Assembly (NCBI GenBank): GCA_021806565.1
Contig: JAJZXK010000032.1
Span: 1-34,157, forward strand
Reading direction: 5' to 3'
DNA length: 34,157 nucleotides
DNA from: Bacillota bacterium
GTDB taxonomy: Bacteria; Bacillota; Sulfobacillia; RBS10-35; JAJYVN01
In this document: one piece after another, positions 33,436-34,157 of the stretch
How the letters are laid out: every line of letters starts with the position of its first letter
How positions within the stretch are numbered: the first letter of the stretch is position 1
Notes under the pieces: model-generated
Database searches by the model: none
The model's input: the letters and a program-made list of their open reading frames with translations, nothing else
Told to the model about the DNA's origin: nothing
Position numbers and translations under genes: made by a program

Positions 33436-34157
33436 TCACGGCGCACTCCGACCCGCCGCCAACCGGCGGTGCGTCTCGGTGAGCGTACCCTCCGTCTGCC
33501 GCTGCCGGGTGCTGACACGCCACCGCTTGGCCCCCGGCCGCACGCGCCCGTCCGCCAGATAGTTGTCCGGGTTGCCCGCACGCCGCTGTCGGTCGATGTG
33601 CCGCTGCAGCCGGCGGACCGCCTGGGCCGGCCGCTCGACCTCGGGACAGAACGCAACCAGCATCGCCTCCTTTGCCGAGACCGCCGCCAGCGTCCAAGGG
33701 CCGATATCGAGCCCCACGACCCCGCTGCCCATCCGGTGTTGAGGCTGGCGATACGGCCGACCCGCACCCGCCCGTTGCACGATGCGCACGTACTTCACCC
33801 GCGAACACAACGCGTGCCGCACCACCGGATCGTTGGCAGAGATCAGCGGCCGCGGCGCGAGGTCGCCCCAGACCACCAGGTTCCGCTCCGTCCAGCGCAG
33901 CCCGCTCCCGGGCCCCTTGCCCTCCACCGAATGCAGCCGGCCCTTCCCCTTGAACCGCGGCCGGCCCCGCTTGCGCAGCAGGTACTCGTTGCTCGCGCGG
34001 TAGCCGCGCGACGCCAGCGCCTGCACCTCATGCGCGCCCAGATGCTCCCCAATCCAGGTCTTTTCCGTCTTCGCGCCCGTCCCGTCCTTGCTCCGCAACC
34101 GGATGCCGTACCGTTGCAGCGCCTGCCGCTGCCGCGGCGTTGTCGCCCGCCCCTTGG
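33436..34157 (-). pseudogene. TnpB-like RNA-guided nuclease gene, truncated (5' end beyond window)
   Basis: The frame is open from the window edge (KGRATTPRQRQALQRYGI) to a stop at 33436. It shows RGRPRFKGKGRLHSVEGK, SGVVGLDIGPWTLAAVS with the first RuvC Asp, and the Arg-rich RLQRHIDRQRRAGNPDNY. These match OrfB/TnpB of the IS200/IS605 group. A complete TnpB continues with the second RuvC motif, a zinc finger and a third RuvC motif; here the frame ends shortly after LTETHRRLAAGRSAP, so the nuclease half is lost. The DNA after the stop (about 33370-33430) has a short hairpin (GCGGG, loop, CCCGC) and might be the element's right end. An inactive remnant is most likely. Confidence 0.75.

Overview
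The window looks like chromosomal DNA from a very GC-rich member of the Bacillota (Firmicutes), for example a Thermaerobacter-, Symbiobacterium- or Limnochorda-like lineage. The reasons are a tryptophan T-box leader ahead of the trp operon, an Asp23/Gls24-family gene divergent from rpmB with recG beyond it, a ThiI without a rhodanese domain next to a NifS, and strong G-rich Shine-Dalgarno sequences with GTG and TTG starts at very high GC. The genus cannot be fixed from the sequence.

Layout. Positions 1-687 hold the start of an ABC exporter (minus strand, cut by the window edge). Positions 925-7413 are a minus-strand trp operon in the order trpE-trpG-trpD-trpC-trpF-trpF'-trpB, driven by a sigmaA-type promoter at 7765-7793 and a tRNA-Trp T-box at about 7453-7757. 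No trpA follows trpB. trpF is tandemly duplicated: the two copies are identical over more than 500 bp, but the catalytic Cys codon has become Asp in the second copy, the residue HisA and PriA use at that position. Positions 7923-11958 (minus) hold a hendecad-repeat coiled-coil membrane protein, an MFS transporter and recG. Then come asp23 (minus) and rpmB (plus, with promoter and terminator), the two flanking a shared promoter region. Positions 13413-16612 (plus) encode a fused double permease and an ATPase of a nitrate/sulfonate-type ABC importer without a binding protein.

Positions 16673-18065 (minus) carry three tandem, nearly identical YgiT-type zinc-finger genes, each preceded by a TGTGA-N6-TCACA palindrome. 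Positions 18269-22183 (minus) are a DUF58-DUF4129-MoxR operon. Positions 22283-25396 (minus) are a cysteine desulfurase-ThiI-F420/NADP reductase-like cluster. Positions 25714-30932 (plus) encode a sugar nucleotidyltransferase fused to a degenerate phosphomannomutase domain, and a GH15 glucoamylase-like enzyme, suggesting polysaccharide metabolism. The right end (31242-34157) is accessory: a small orphan gene with complete expression signals, an IS1634-like transposase, and a truncated TnpB-like gene running off the window.

The most unusual features are the trpF duplication with a switched catalytic residue, the triplicated zinc-finger gene and palindrome units, and the 11-residue tandem repeat protein.
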